DNA of 64,000 nucleotides, from the NCBI GenBank assembly GCA_002708905.1, contig PAPM01000023.1:1-64000 (forward strand), given 5' to 3'. Source of the stretch: Pseudomonadales bacterium. GTDB taxonomy: Bacteria; Pseudomonadota; Gammaproteobacteria; Pseudomonadales; Ketobacteraceae. Shown here one piece after another: positions 37,804-52,331 of this stretch. The notes beneath the pieces are model-generated. The model worked only from the letters and a program-made list of their open reading frames with translations. It was not told the origin of the DNA and did not search any database. Within the stretch, counting starts at the first letter, position 1; every line of letters starts with the position of its first letter. Made by a program: the position numbers and the translations under genes.

Positions 37804-38784
37804 ATGCCTACACCATCCATAAAAATCGGCCTGAGGGCGACTATCTGCCTGGTCTTCCTGACACTATTCACCACCGGCTGCGATAGCAACAACAACGATC
37901 CGTTACCCATAGGTGAGCCTGAAATCACGCCTGCTGATGATGTTGGCTCTTATTCCGTCGGTCATTATAAAGTCACCTTTACCAACCAGCACGGCCTCTA
38001 CGGTGCGGACATCTATTTCCCTGCGGATGCCGAGGGCAATGCCGATGCCACCGACGGCCCCTACCCGATCATGACCTTTTCACCTGGGCTCGGCGCGGTC
38101 AAGGAATTCAACACCTGGGTGGGAGAGCATTTATCCACACACGGCTACGTGGTGATGGTATTTTCCGTTCCTGTCCCCTTTATCAAATACTATAACCAAC
38201 AGAAAGATGGGCTGATCACCGGATTACAAGTGTTGCAGGAACAAGGCAATGATACCGGCAGTCCGATTTTCGGTATAACCGATGCTTCCAAACGCATCAT
38301 CGGCGGACACTCAATGGGGGCGATGGGTAGCCTGGTGGCAGCATCAGAGTCTGCTGGACTCTCCGCCATTGTCGCGCTGGCTCCCACCGAGCTGAGCACA
38401 GAAGAACTGTCGGGCATCAACGCACCCACTCAAATCCAGGGCGCAAATGAGGATTGCATCACCCGCGCCAGCGGCGCATTGGGCTCCTACGGCAATTTAC
38501 CGCAGGGTATAACCAAGCAGGTGCTGGTGATCAACGGCGGCAATCACGTGGGATTCAATGACCAAGGCAGCATCGCCGCCATTGCCGGACAACTGTTGGT
38601 TGATTGCACTGCAACAATCGCAATCCAGGATCACCAACAGCTGCTCTCCCGCCGCTATATGACCGCATGGCTGGATTACCACGTAAAAGGGCAGGCCGAC
38701 GCCTACGACACGTTATACGGAGGTTCGGCTGAAGTGGACCGAACCAACCTGTTCCTGACCATCAACCAGTCAGAACAACCGTAG
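37804..38784 (+). CDS. alpha/beta-hydrolase lipoprotein, PET-hydrolase/dienelactone-like
   Basis: The 326-residue product has a signal ending TTGC (Cys26), a weak lipobox. The fold has an oxyanion strand MTFSPGLGA, a nucleophile elbow GHSMG (Ser170) and a late catalytic His in NGGNHVGF. The arrangement resembles the cutinase-like/chlorophyllase and PETase-like hydrolases, but the substrate is unknown. AGAGGAAG precedes the ATG. It is a single gene. Confidence 0.82.
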   Translation: MPTPSIKIGLRATICLVFLTLFTTGCDSNNNDPLPIGEPEITPADDVGSYSVGHYKVTFTNQHGLYGADIYFPADAEGNADATDGPYPIMTFSPGLGAVKEFNTWVGEHLSTHGYVVMVFSVPVPFIKYYNQQKDGLITGLQVLQEQGNDTGSPIFGITDASKRIIGGHSMGAMGSLVAASESAGLSAIVALAPTELSTEELSGINAPTQIQGANEDCITRASGALGSYGNLPQGITKQVLVINGGNHVGFNDQGSIAAIAGQLLVDCTATIAIQDHQQLLSRRYMTAWLDYHVKGQADAYDTLYGGSAEVDRTNLFLTINQSEQP

Positions 38785-38829
38785 CGATTTCACCACCCCC
38801 CGCACAGTCCACTTGCCCACAGATATCCA

Positions 38830-39855
38830 TCAGGGATAGGGGTTCATTCTGAACTGGCGCGGGGTTCGTCCCATCCATTTTTTGAATGCGTTATTGAACG
38901 CAGATGAATCGTAAAACCCTAAATGCAGCGCGATGTCGGTAATCGAATCACGGCTATTGATCAACAGGTCAATCGCGCTACGTCTTCGGTAGGACTGAAT
39001 TTCCTCAAAATAGCTGGTGTTCAGCAACTTCAAGTGTCGCCGCAATGTGCGCGGACTGAGGCACAAGTGGCTCGCCGCCGCATCGAGCGCCGGAAACCCA
39101 TCCCCACTATGGACTTCAGCAAGATAGGTGTGCAGGCGCTTGCTAAGCGAACTGAGCTTGGCGGGTAAAGTGGAGCCGTTTAAATACAGATCGCGAACAC
39201 AGGCATAACTGCTTTCAGCAATGACAATGTTCGCGTGCAACAATTCTTTTGGGATCAGGATGGCCGAATGTTCGGCGCTGAATTTCAAGTCACAGGAAAA
39301 ATATTGATCGTACTGGTCAGCGTATGTAGGTTTCGCATAGTCAAAGGTCATGAATTCCGGACCCACAGCCTCACCCAGAAAAACCGGGAAATGGTTGGTA
39401 ACGTTCACCATCACCGTTTCAATGGCCATGCGTTTGGAGGCTGCATCGGGCTCATGAGCAGTCACCTGCAAACCGGCGGCGTTCTCGGTTTCGAAATAGC
39501 GTAACGAGACCGTGGGATAGGTAACGTTGATGGTTTCGATCATCGCCTTGAGCAGATATTCAAAGGTGGGTTGATGCACTTGAAACAGCGCCGAACGTGA
39601 AGGCAGGAACGCTGAAGAGCGTACCTGTTTGCCCAGAGCAAGGCCCAGGTGAGGCAGACTCAAAAGATCATAGAGTTTACTTTTTAATGCTGAAACCTGA
39701 TCGATACTGAGGATTGGTTTGCGTGCAACCAACCCGGGACATCTTACTAAAATGGTCTGATAGAGATACTCCAAGTCGACTCCCAAGTCTTCAAAAAACT
39801 TTGAGTATTCCGACATGTATTCTTTCAAAATAGGAAATTGGGTAGTGGTATTCAT
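38830..39855 (-). CDS. AraC family transcriptional regulator (OruR/ArgR-like)
   Basis: The 341-residue protein has an N-terminal arabinose-binding-type domain (~20-210) and a C-terminal AraC double HTH (LCLSPRTLRRHL; ITDIALHLGFYDSSAFNNAFKKWMGRTPRQFR). No SD is seen at ATG 39855; ATG at 39816 (MSEYSKFF) with GAAAGAA upstream is an alternative. The likely target is a neighbour, either the hydrolase lipoprotein or the deacetylase; this is not proven. Confidence 0.9.
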   Translation of the reverse strand: MNTTTQFPILKEYMSEYSKFFEDLGVDLEYLYQTILVRCPGLVARKPILSIDQVSALKSKLYDLLSLPHLGLALGKQVRSSAFLPSRSALFQVHQPTFEYLLKAMIETINVTYPTVSLRYFETENAAGLQVTAHEPDAASKRMAIETVMVNVTNHFPVFLGEAVGPEFMTFDYAKPTYADQYDQYFSCDLKFSAEHSAILIPKELLHANIVIAESSYACVRDLYLNGSTLPAKLSSLSKRLHTYLAEVHSGDGFPALDAAASHLCLSPRTLRRHLKLLNTSYFEEIQSYRRRSAIDLLINSRDSITDIALHLGFYDSSAFNNAFKKWMGRTPRQFRMNPYP

Positions 39856-39991
39856 ATTATGATTTTTATAGTGTGCACAGCCTGTGCGAAAGCATTCCTT
39901 TTATGACTCCGACTTTACTGCATCCCGTAGGCCTTTTCCGTGAACCAGCTACGCTACCAAACCTAACCGGTTCAACATTACCGACAACCGG

Positions 39992-41077
39992 CTATGGCTC
40001 CGGATACCAGCTGCCGTCATCCCGCTTCCGAATCCACATGCGGGAATGCCAGTGGTAGCGACCAGGCTGCCCCGCCACCGGCAAAGTGCAGTTATAGCGT
40101 GAGCGGCCCACAGGGATCGGCTTGTCCACCTGCACCATAAACAGATTGTCGGAAAGGGACTGAATCGGAACAGAGCCCTGCCCACTGGCGTAGCAGCTGA
40201 GCTTGCCTCGATGAGGCGCCAGGGTCAGTTTCAGTTCCGGTTTAACCGCATCCTCAAACACCCATCCCGGAAAGCTTTCTTTCAGAAGCGGCAGCGGCAT
40301 ACTGCTGGCCTTGATACGAAAATCAGCCAGATCCTTATAGCTCTGGTTAAAGGGAAAGCGGGGTGCCATGCCGCTGCGCAACAGACTTTTATTCACGGCC
40401 CCGGACTGCTGACCAAAGCCAAGGTAACCCCAGGCGGTAACCGCTTTGATCAACGCCTCATCCGCCTCACCGTAAGGGTAGGCAAAATAACGCCAATGCT
40501 CCCCGGTCTCGTCTTCAATGCGTTGCTCTGCCCCGTCGATTTCCTCCCGCACCGTCTGCAACCATTGCTTCTGGCCGACATCTTCCGGCCGACGCAACAG
40601 GTGTAAATGACTGCGGGTGTGGTTGGCCAGGGTGGCGCCCTGCTTCTTCAAGGACCGCAGCTGATCCCAGGTCATGTATCCCGGCTGTCTGCGATCCACA
40701 AAATCCGTACTGACAAATACCGTAAAGGGGAAACCATGTTTCTTCAGCATCGGCGCCGCCTGCAACACGATATCGTCATAGGCGTCATCAAAGGTAATGA
40801 CCACAGTTCGATCCGGAATCAGTTGGTCGCTTTGCAGCGCCCTAACCAGTTTGGGTAACGGCCATACCGTGTAACCTTCTTGCTTCAGAATATCGAGGTG
40901 CTGGGCAAACACCTTGGGAGACAGGGAGGTACTGGCAGGTGTATCAGTAGCGATATGATGATACTGCAGGATCACCGCATGATTGACTCTGTTCGCAGCG
41001 TTTTCTGCCCACACGTTCACCGTGATTAACAACCCGTTCACCAGACACAACAAAGCGGCAAAAGCTCGCTTGACCAT
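39992..41077 (-). CDS. secreted polysaccharide deacetylase (NodB domain)
   Basis: The 361-residue product has a signal peptide ending VWA at about residue 24. The NodB domain has TFDDAYDD (95-102) and the zinc histidines of NHTRSHLHL (His153, His157), then AYPYGE. A beta-rich C-terminal region (~260-361) may bind carbohydrate. The family removes N-acetyl or O-acetyl groups from polysaccharides. GGGGCG lies upstream of the ATG. Confidence 0.88.
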   Translation of the reverse strand: MVKRAFAALLCLVNGLLITVNVWAENAANRVNHAVILQYHHIATDTPASTSLSPKVFAQHLDILKQEGYTVWPLPKLVRALQSDQLIPDRTVVITFDDAYDDIVLQAAPMLKKHGFPFTVFVSTDFVDRRQPGYMTWDQLRSLKKQGATLANHTRSHLHLLRRPEDVGQKQWLQTVREEIDGAEQRIEDETGEHWRYFAYPYGEADEALIKAVTAWGYLGFGQQSGAVNKSLLRSGMAPRFPFNQSYKDLADFRIKASSMPLPLLKESFPGWVFEDAVKPELKLTLAPHRGKLSCYASGQGSVPIQSLSDNLFMVQVDKPIPVGRSRYNCTLPVAGQPGRYHWHSRMWIRKRDDGSWYPEP

Positions 41078-41158
41078 ATAGTCGCCCCCTTTTCAGCTTG
41101 GTATCATCCTGTCACGGACTCAGAGTAATCCATGAACTAACTATACCAAGGTGTAGCG

Positions 41159-41608
41159 ATGCAATTCGATAAAGATAAAGTAAATGAAATGACCGCCGGC
41201 TCGATCCCCCTGGCGAAGTTCACCGGAGCCGAGGTGATTGAAATGGAGCGCGGCTACGTCAAGATGAGCATGCCTTTTGAGCAGAACATCAACCATATCG
41301 GCATCATGTACGCCGGCTCCATCTTTACCCTGGGTGAATTGCCCGGTGGCGCTCTGTTCTGGAGTGCTTTTGACGCCACCAAATGCTACCCAATCGTGAC
41401 CGAGATGAGCGTGAAATTCCTCAAGCCCATCAAGACCGCTGCCACCGTTGAATGCCGCATCAGCGAAGAAGAAATCGATCGCGTGAATCGGGAAGTGGAA
41501 GAAAAAGGTAAATCCGTCTATATCCTGGAACAGGAAATCAAAGACGCAAGCGGTGAAATCTGTGCCGTTACCACCGGCCGCTACCAGGCGCGCGCCCACG
41601 GCCGTTAA
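41159..41608 (+). CDS. hotdog-fold thioesterase (PaaI/DUF4442-like)
   Basis: The 149-residue single hotdog domain has NHIGIMYAGSIFTLGELPGG as the central helix region and a closing strand AVTTGRYQAR. It probably hydrolyses an acyl-CoA. AAGGTG precedes ATG 41159. A strong terminator follows. Confidence 0.8.
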   Translation: MQFDKDKVNEMTAGSIPLAKFTGAEVIEMERGYVKMSMPFEQNINHIGIMYAGSIFTLGELPGGALFWSAFDATKCYPIVTEMSVKFLKPIKTAATVECRISEEEIDRVNREVEEKGKSVYILEQEIKDASGEICAVTTGRYQARAHGR

Positions 41609-41628
41609 GCCGCTGTAGCGTTGCCCAT

Positions 41629-41669
41629 AAAAAAGCCCGGCATACTCTTAGGGAGTGCCGGGCTTTTTT
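41629..41669. terminator. strong bidirectional terminator, thioesterase/hemE
   Basis: AAAAAAGCCCGGCA (41629-41642) pairs perfectly with TGCCGGGCTTTTTT (41656-41669), with a further ACTC/GAGT inside. It lies between the convergent thioesterase gene and hemE. Confidence 0.93.
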
Positions 41670-41678
41670 GTATCAGCG

Positions 41679-42749
41679 TTATTGCTGGTTGTGGTATTGA
41701 GCCGACAGCTCGTGCACAGCGTCCACAAACACCTTGGCATGATCGGGATCAGCATCCAGGGCAATACCATGACCCAGATTAAACACATGACCTTCGCCCG
41801 CACCGAAGCTTTCAAGAATACGCGCGACTTCCGCCCGAATGGCCTGTGGTGAGGCATAGAGCACCGAAGGATCCATATTCCCCTGCAGGGCAATCTTGTC
41901 CCCCACCCGCTTGCGGGCATCACCGATCTCTATGGTCCAGTCCAGACCGGCCGCATTGGAACCGGCAGCGGCGATTAACTCCAACCACTGGCCACCATTC
42001 TTGGTGAACAGGATGCTGGGCACCGGGCGACCATCGTGTTCCTTGATCAGGCCGGCCACAATCTTCTTCATATAGTTCAGGGAAAACGCCTGGTAGTGGC
42101 CGGTGCTGAGCACCCCACCCCAGGTATCGAAAATCTGCACCGCCTGAGCACCTGCCAGGATCTGCTGGTTGAGGTAATCGATAATGCTGTCCGCCAGTTT
42201 ATCCAGCAGGGCATGCAGCACTTCCGGCTGGGCGTACATCATGCGTTTGATGGTGCGGAAATCCTTACTGGAGCCCCCTTCCACCATATAGGTTGCCAAG
42301 GTCCAGGGGCTGCCGGAAAAGCCGATCAACGGCACCCGGCCACCCAGGGCGGAGCGAATGGTGCGTACGGCGTTCATGACATAATCCAGATCGGTGGCCG
42401 CATCAGGGATCGGCAGTGCCGCCACATCCTGCTCAGTACGCACCGGCTTCTTGAAACGGGGGCCTTCGCCGGCTTCGAAATACAGTCCCAGCCCCATGGC
42501 ATCGGGCACAGTAAGGATGTCAGAGAACAGAATCGCGGCATCCAGCTCAAAGCGCTCCAAAGGCTGCAGGGTCACTTCGCAGGCCAGTTCGGCATTCTTG
42601 CACAGGGACATGAAATCCCCCGCCTGGGCACGGGTGGCCTTGTATTCCGGCAGATAACGACCCGCTTGCCGCATCATCCACACAGGGGTGACGTCTACCG
42701 GTTGTTTCATCAGGGCGCGCAGGAATCGATCGTTCTTCAGTTCGGACAT
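41679..42749 (-). CDS. hemE: uroporphyrinogen decarboxylase
   Basis: The 356-residue haem-pathway enzyme decarboxylates uroporphyrinogen III to coproporphyrinogen III. The signature [15 protein letters not shown] is intact, and [17 protein letters not shown] follows. ATG at 42749 ([10 protein letters not shown]) is preferred over the open frame upstream. A 96-base inverted-repeat element lies 38 bases before the start, within the probable leader. Confidence 0.95.
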   Translation of the reverse strand: MSELKNDRFLRALMKQPVDVTPVWMMRQAGRYLPEYKATRAQAGDFMSLCKNAELACEVTLQPLERFELDAAILFSDILTVPDAMGLGLYFEAGEGPRFKKPVRTEQDVAALPIPDAATDLDYVMNAVRTIRSALGGRVPLIGFSGSPWTLATYMVEGGSSKDFRTIKRMMYAQPEVLHALLDKLADSIIDYLNQQILAGAQAVQIFDTWGGVLSTGHYQAFSLNYMKKIVAGLIKEHDGRPVPSILFTKNGGQWLELIAAAGSNAAGLDWTIEIGDARKRVGDKIALQGNMDPSVLYASPQAIRAEVARILESFGAGEGHVFNLGHGIALDADPDHAKVFVDAVHELSAQYHNQQ

Positions 42750-42786
42750 GTTGGGCCTTTTTGCTTGATTCAATTGGCAAGCGGGC

Positions 42787-42882
42787 CGGGCCTGGTGGAG
42801 TTCAGACACGCTACAAGCACATCCCTGTGCGCTCGACAGCGGCCGTCCATGGCCGCTGACGGTCTGAACTCCACCAGGCCCG
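42787..42882. repeat. inverted-repeat element upstream of hemE, three-way-junction shape
   Basis: Arms at 42787-42807 and 42862-42882 are perfect 21-bp inverted repeats (left arm begins CGGGCCTGGTGG). Inside are two more hairpins: GCACA-TCCC-TGTGC (42817-42830) and CAGCGGCC-GTCCAT-GGCCGCTG (42837-42858), the latter extended by CG/CG beyond an A-A mismatch. The whole can fold as a three-way junction in DNA or in hemE leader RNA. Origin (mobile MITE/REP-like or regulatory leader) is unresolved. Confidence 0.8.
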
Positions 42883-42905
42883 CCCCACAGCAGAGTAGAT
42901 CCATC

Positions 42906-42959
42906 AATAAAAAACGGGTGGAAGTGTACAACGATTCGCTCGTCATTACCCCACCCGTT
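42906..42959 (-). terminator. gltD/gltB operon terminator
   Basis: On the minus strand, AACGGGTGG (42959-42951), a 29-base loop, CCACCCGTT (42921-42913) and then TTTTTTATT. It lies 39 bases past the gltD stop. The loop is long, but the stem and T run are good. Confidence 0.7.
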
Positions 42960-42997
42960 GCAACGGTGTTACCAAATTGTTCAGTAGCGTTTACGGA

Positions 42998-44428
<1,431 letters not shown>

Positions 44429-44464
44429 TCATGGATCCGGAGCCAGGCTCCCATCTCATCCTTC

Positions 44465-48922
<4,458 letters not shown>

Positions 48923-48999
48923 CACAAGCGAAAGCCCTTTTTCCAGTGAATTCAATGGTTTAATTGCGATTCTCGCAGGCCTTGGGATGCGGCCGGGCA

Positions 49000-49017
49000 A
49001 AAATGGAGAGCCATTTT
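49000..49017. promoter_or_regulatory. palindrome upstream of gltB
   Basis: AAAATGG-AGAG-CCATTTT has perfect 7-bp arms, 78 bases before the gltB start. A regulator site for gltBD is possible (inference). Confidence 0.4.
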
Positions 49018-49145
49018 ACATGCGAACCCCCCTTTGAACAAACCCAACCAGGGTTTCAGGGGCTGTTCCACGCTGCTTTTACCTGCCAAATCCTCTTTAT
49101 GCACGCAAAAAACAGTCCAGAAATGAATAAGTTAACACTGACCCG

Positions 49146-50645
49146 TCAGTTTTTTAGATCTTTTTGAATTGCCTCGATTTTTCGGATCCACGGGCCCTGT
49201 TTTTGCAGCTTTTGCGGCAATTTATCCACCGCTGCCTTGGCCGCGTCGTAGGATGGGAAGCTTGCCTGCACCACAACATACCAAGGCGCACCATTTCGTT
49301 TGGCTTCATAATAGGTAAGCTTCTGTACACTGGGGTAACTGGCCAGAAATTTGTCTACCGTGGCCTTTTCTCTGGCCCCTAACAGCTGGATCGCATAATG
49401 GTCCGCGGGCTGGGCAAGAATCCAGGCGGTTCGACTGTCGACTTTGGGCTTTGATACCGGTTTCGGCGTTTCCTCAATCGGCTTCTTCAACTCAGGCTTG
49501 GGTGCAACGACCTCAGGTGCAACCGACACCACGGGCTCCACTGTTTCGGTTGGTGGCACGGGTTGCTCGACGATCGGTTCAGGAGCAGGTTTAGTAGCCT
49601 CTTGCTGTTTATCCAACCGGACCACTTGCTGCGGCACATCGTCCGGACGGGATAAAGGCTCCTCCGACGGTCCGGCTGTTTTCTCTTCAGAGGAAAGCCC
49701 TGCCAACTGGGCTGGCTGGTCCGGGGAGGCATCGCCACCGGTTTCTGAGCGGGTAAATAAAAGAACCAACAGCAGAATCGCCACCAGACCCAGGGCGCCA
49801 ATATGCATCCAGGGTATTCTGGAAGTATCGACCTGAGCTTGCTTACGGCTAATGGCGGCTTTCAACAGTGCGGCGGCGACTTCATTGATGCGGGCCGCGT
49901 TACCCAAACTCATGTTGAAGATACGCTCAATCTGCTCTTCGCTGAAGCGCACCTGCCCCATTCCTCCCGTACGCATCCGATACGCCAGGTAATCGCGGGT
50001 TTCCTGCTGAGTAAAGGGTGCCAGCTCAAGCTGAAACAGATCCGGCACCTGGTCGTATAAAGCGTCAAACGCTTCCAACTCTGCGGGGTCGGACACATCC
50101 ATAACCAACAGTACCTTGATCGGCAGGCCTGCCCCGGAAGCCAGCATCCTGGAAACAATCTGCACACTGGCCTCATCCAGAAACTGGCTTTGACGGACCA
50201 CCAGCACCAGCACTCTCGACTCATCATCGGCCAGCGAGGCACAGTCAATCAGTTGTTCCTGAAGGGAATCCAGCGTAAAGGCGTTACGACTGCGCCAGGG
50301 ACCGGAAAGGCCCGAGAGAATCTGCTGGGGGCTCATCAAAACCTCAGCCTGCACCATCGCCACGTCAAACAGATCCGGATCCAGATTGGCTATTACATGA
50401 TCGACCAGGTAATGCTTACCCACACCCTGGTCACCATACAACACCAGCAGCGACGGACCATAGCGCAGCAGGTGTGTCAGCTGTTCCAATGCCGCCTGGC
50501 GACCTCCACCGGGGAAAAACAATCCGTCCACCTTGCCATCATCGAAAGGCGTGGCTCGTTCAGCCGGCTCAACCGAGGTGGGTTGTTCCAGCACTTCTGT
50601 ATCGCCTAACGTGGGTTCGATATCAGGCTTGGGCCGTACATTCAT
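49146..50645 (-). CDS. damX: DamX-like protein: AAA ATPase, membrane segment, SPOR domain
   Basis: The 499-residue protein has an ExeA-like AAA domain with Walker A GDQGVGKH (71-78), one membrane segment (about 285-305, [16 protein letters not shown]), a Pro/Glu/Val-rich periplasmic linker and a C-terminal SPOR domain (~420-495) that should bind denuded glycan at the septum. This cytoplasmic-AAA plus periplasmic-SPOR form is usual next to aroB. ATG 50645 has GGGAAA upstream and overlaps the aroB end by 23 bases. Confidence 0.88.
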   Translation of the reverse strand: MNVRPKPDIEPTLGDTEVLEQPTSVEPAERATPFDDGKVDGLFFPGGGRQAALEQLTHLLRYGPSLLVLYGDQGVGKHYLVDHVIANLDPDLFDVAMVQAEVLMSPQQILSGLSGPWRSRNAFTLDSLQEQLIDCASLADDESRVLVLVVRQSQFLDEASVQIVSRMLASGAGLPIKVLLVMDVSDPAELEAFDALYDQVPDLFQLELAPFTQQETRDYLAYRMRTGGMGQVRFSEEQIERIFNMSLGNAARINEVAAALLKAAISRKQAQVDTSRIPWMHIGALGLVAILLLVLLFTRSETGGDASPDQPAQLAGLSSEEKTAGPSEEPLSRPDDVPQQVVRLDKQQEATKPAPEPIVEQPVPPTETVEPVVSVAPEVVAPKPELKKPIEETPKPVSKPKVDSRTAWILAQPADHYAIQLLGAREKATVDKFLASYPSVQKLTYYEAKRNGAPWYVVVQASFPSYDAAKAAVDKLPQKLQKQGPWIRKIEAIQKDLKN

Positions 50646-51708
50646 GCAAGGTTTCCCGTAATAATCCCTGGTCAAAGTCTGCGGTGATCATGGCTTCGCC
50701 CATGGTTTTGAGCAATACCAACCGAATGCGGGCATCAATGTTCTTCTTGTCTACCGCCATCTTTTCCAAATAAGTATCAATAGTCATGTTGGCAGGCCCC
50801 AACACCGGCAAACCTGCCGCCGCAATAACGGATCGACCACGCTCCACTGCTTCTGCCGGGATAAAACCCAGACGGGCAGACAGATCCAACGCCATTACCA
50901 TTCCGGCGCCAACCGCCTCCCCATGCAGCCACTGACCGTAGCCCTGGGCGGCTTCAATAGCATGTCCAAAAGTGTGGCCCAGATTCAGGATCGCCCGCAG
51001 CCCGCCTTCGCGCTCATCCGCCGCAACCACCTCCGCTTTGATCTCGCAAGAGCGCCGAATGGCGTAGGTCATGGCTACCGGATCACGGGCCACCAAAAGC
51101 CCCATATTGTCTTCGATCCAGCTTAAAAACTGCTGATCGCGAATCAGTCCATACTTGATGACTTCCGCCAATCCGGCGGAGAGCTCTCTTTCAGGCAAAG
51201 TATTCAGGGTTTCGGTATCGGCAATGACCGCCTTCGGCTGATGAAAAGCACCGATCATGTTCTTGCCCAATGGGTGGTTAACGCCGGTTTTTCCCCCTAC
51301 GGAGGAATCCACCTGCGACAGCAACGTGGTGGGAATCTGGATGAAATCCACGCCACGCTGGTAGGATGCAGCCGCAAATCCGGTGATATCACCGATTACG
51401 CCTCCCCCAAGGGCCACCAGGGTCGTGGTTCGGCTGTGCTTACGCTCCAGCAAAGCGGTATAAATCTGGTTGAGCGTGTCCAGGGTTTTGTACTGTTCCC
51501 CGTCGGGCAACACCAAACTGGAGGCCTGCAACCCCTCGAAACCGGACATCACCTGATCAAGGTAAAGCGGCGCGACGGTCGTGTTGGTTACCACCAACAC
51601 CTGTTTGCCTGCCAAGGCAGGTAGTAGTTCAGCCAAACGGTCAAGCAGCCCCGGACCAATGTAGATGGGATAACTGCGCTCCCCCAGATCAACACCCAGC
51701 GTTTCCAT
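50623..51708 (-). CDS. aroB: 3-dehydroquinate synthase
   Basis: The 361-residue shikimate-pathway enzyme converts DAHP to 3-dehydroquinate. NAD-binding [11 protein letters not shown], the catalytic-site region GLAEVIKYG and the zinc ligand HTFGHAIE are present. AGGAGA lies before ATG 51708. It is 98 bases downstream of aroK. Confidence 0.96.
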   Translation of the reverse strand: METLGVDLGERSYPIYIGPGLLDRLAELLPALAGKQVLVVTNTTVAPLYLDQVMSGFEGLQASSLVLPDGEQYKTLDTLNQIYTALLERKHSRTTTLVALGGGVIGDITGFAAASYQRGVDFIQIPTTLLSQVDSSVGGKTGVNHPLGKNMIGAFHQPKAVIADTETLNTLPERELSAGLAEVIKYGLIRDQQFLSWIEDNMGLLVARDPVAMTYAIRRSCEIKAEVVAADEREGGLRAILNLGHTFGHAIEAAQGYGQWLHGEAVGAGMVMALDLSARLGFIPAEAVERGRSVIAAAGLPVLGPANMTIDTYLEKMAVDKKNIDARIRLVLLKTMGEAMITADFDQGLLRETLHECTAQA

Positions 51709-51806
51709 AATTCTCCTGCCAAACAGTGCAAACGCCGCCATTGTAGCAGCATTCCGCAACGAACTGACCAGGCCGGAGAGAGGCAGGAAAAGAAAGAATT
51801 CTTTGG

Positions 51807-52328
51807 TTAGAGGGGCTGAGAGACCAGGTCGGCAATTTTAGTGGCAACGTCACGAATATTTGAGGCATCCGTTTCCACCACATGATCCGCCACTTCCAGA
51901 TAAAGTGGTTCACGCACCTTCATCAGCTCGGTAAGCACCTTACGGGGCTCTGCATGCTGCAGTAAAGGGCGCTTACGATCTTTGGCTGTCCTGGCCAGTT
52001 GCTGCTCAATCGAGGTTTTCAAATAGATCACAATGCCGCGGGCCGAAATCACCCGGCGATTGGCCTCGCGGGTCACCGCTCCCCCACCGGTGGCCAATAC
52101 CACGCCATCGCGGAGCGTTAATTCATCAATCACGGTCTCCTCACGGCGCCGAAAACCTTCCTCCCCTTCCACATCAAAAATCCAGGGGATATCGGCGCCG
52201 GTCCGAGCCTCTATTTCATGGTCGGAGTCGACGAATTCGTAATTGAGTATCTGGGCAAGCTGACGCCCGATGGTGCTTTTTCCAGCGCCCATCGGGCCGA
52301 TCAGAATCACATTTCCGTGTTTTGACAT
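51807..52328 (-). CDS. aroK: shikimate kinase
   Basis: The 173-residue kinase has Walker [10 protein letters not shown] (11-19), the DSDHEIE shikimate-binding motif and GGGAV. It starts 3 bases after the pilQ stop. The pilQ-aroK-aroB-damX order is typical of gammaproteobacteria. Confidence 0.96.
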   Translation of the reverse strand: MSKHGNVILIGPMGAGKSTIGRQLAQILNYEFVDSDHEIEARTGADIPWIFDVEGEEGFRRREETVIDELTLRDGVVLATGGGAVTREANRRVISARGIVIYLKTSIEQQLARTAKDRKRPLLQHAEPRKVLTELMKVREPLYLEVADHVVETDASNIRDVATKIADLVSQPL

Positions 52329-52331
52329 GCG

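Noticed and set aside
42787-42882. The hemE-upstream inverted repeat as a tRNA or as a CRISPR-like element
   Set aside because: No CCA-type acceptor, no T-loop or anticodon-loop consensus, and only a single inverted pair rather than an array.
49137-49150. ACTGAC-CC-GTCAGT followed by T run, as a terminator
   Set aside because: The loop is only two bases and the T run is on the strand opposite to damX, inside its last codons. Not credible as the damX terminator.
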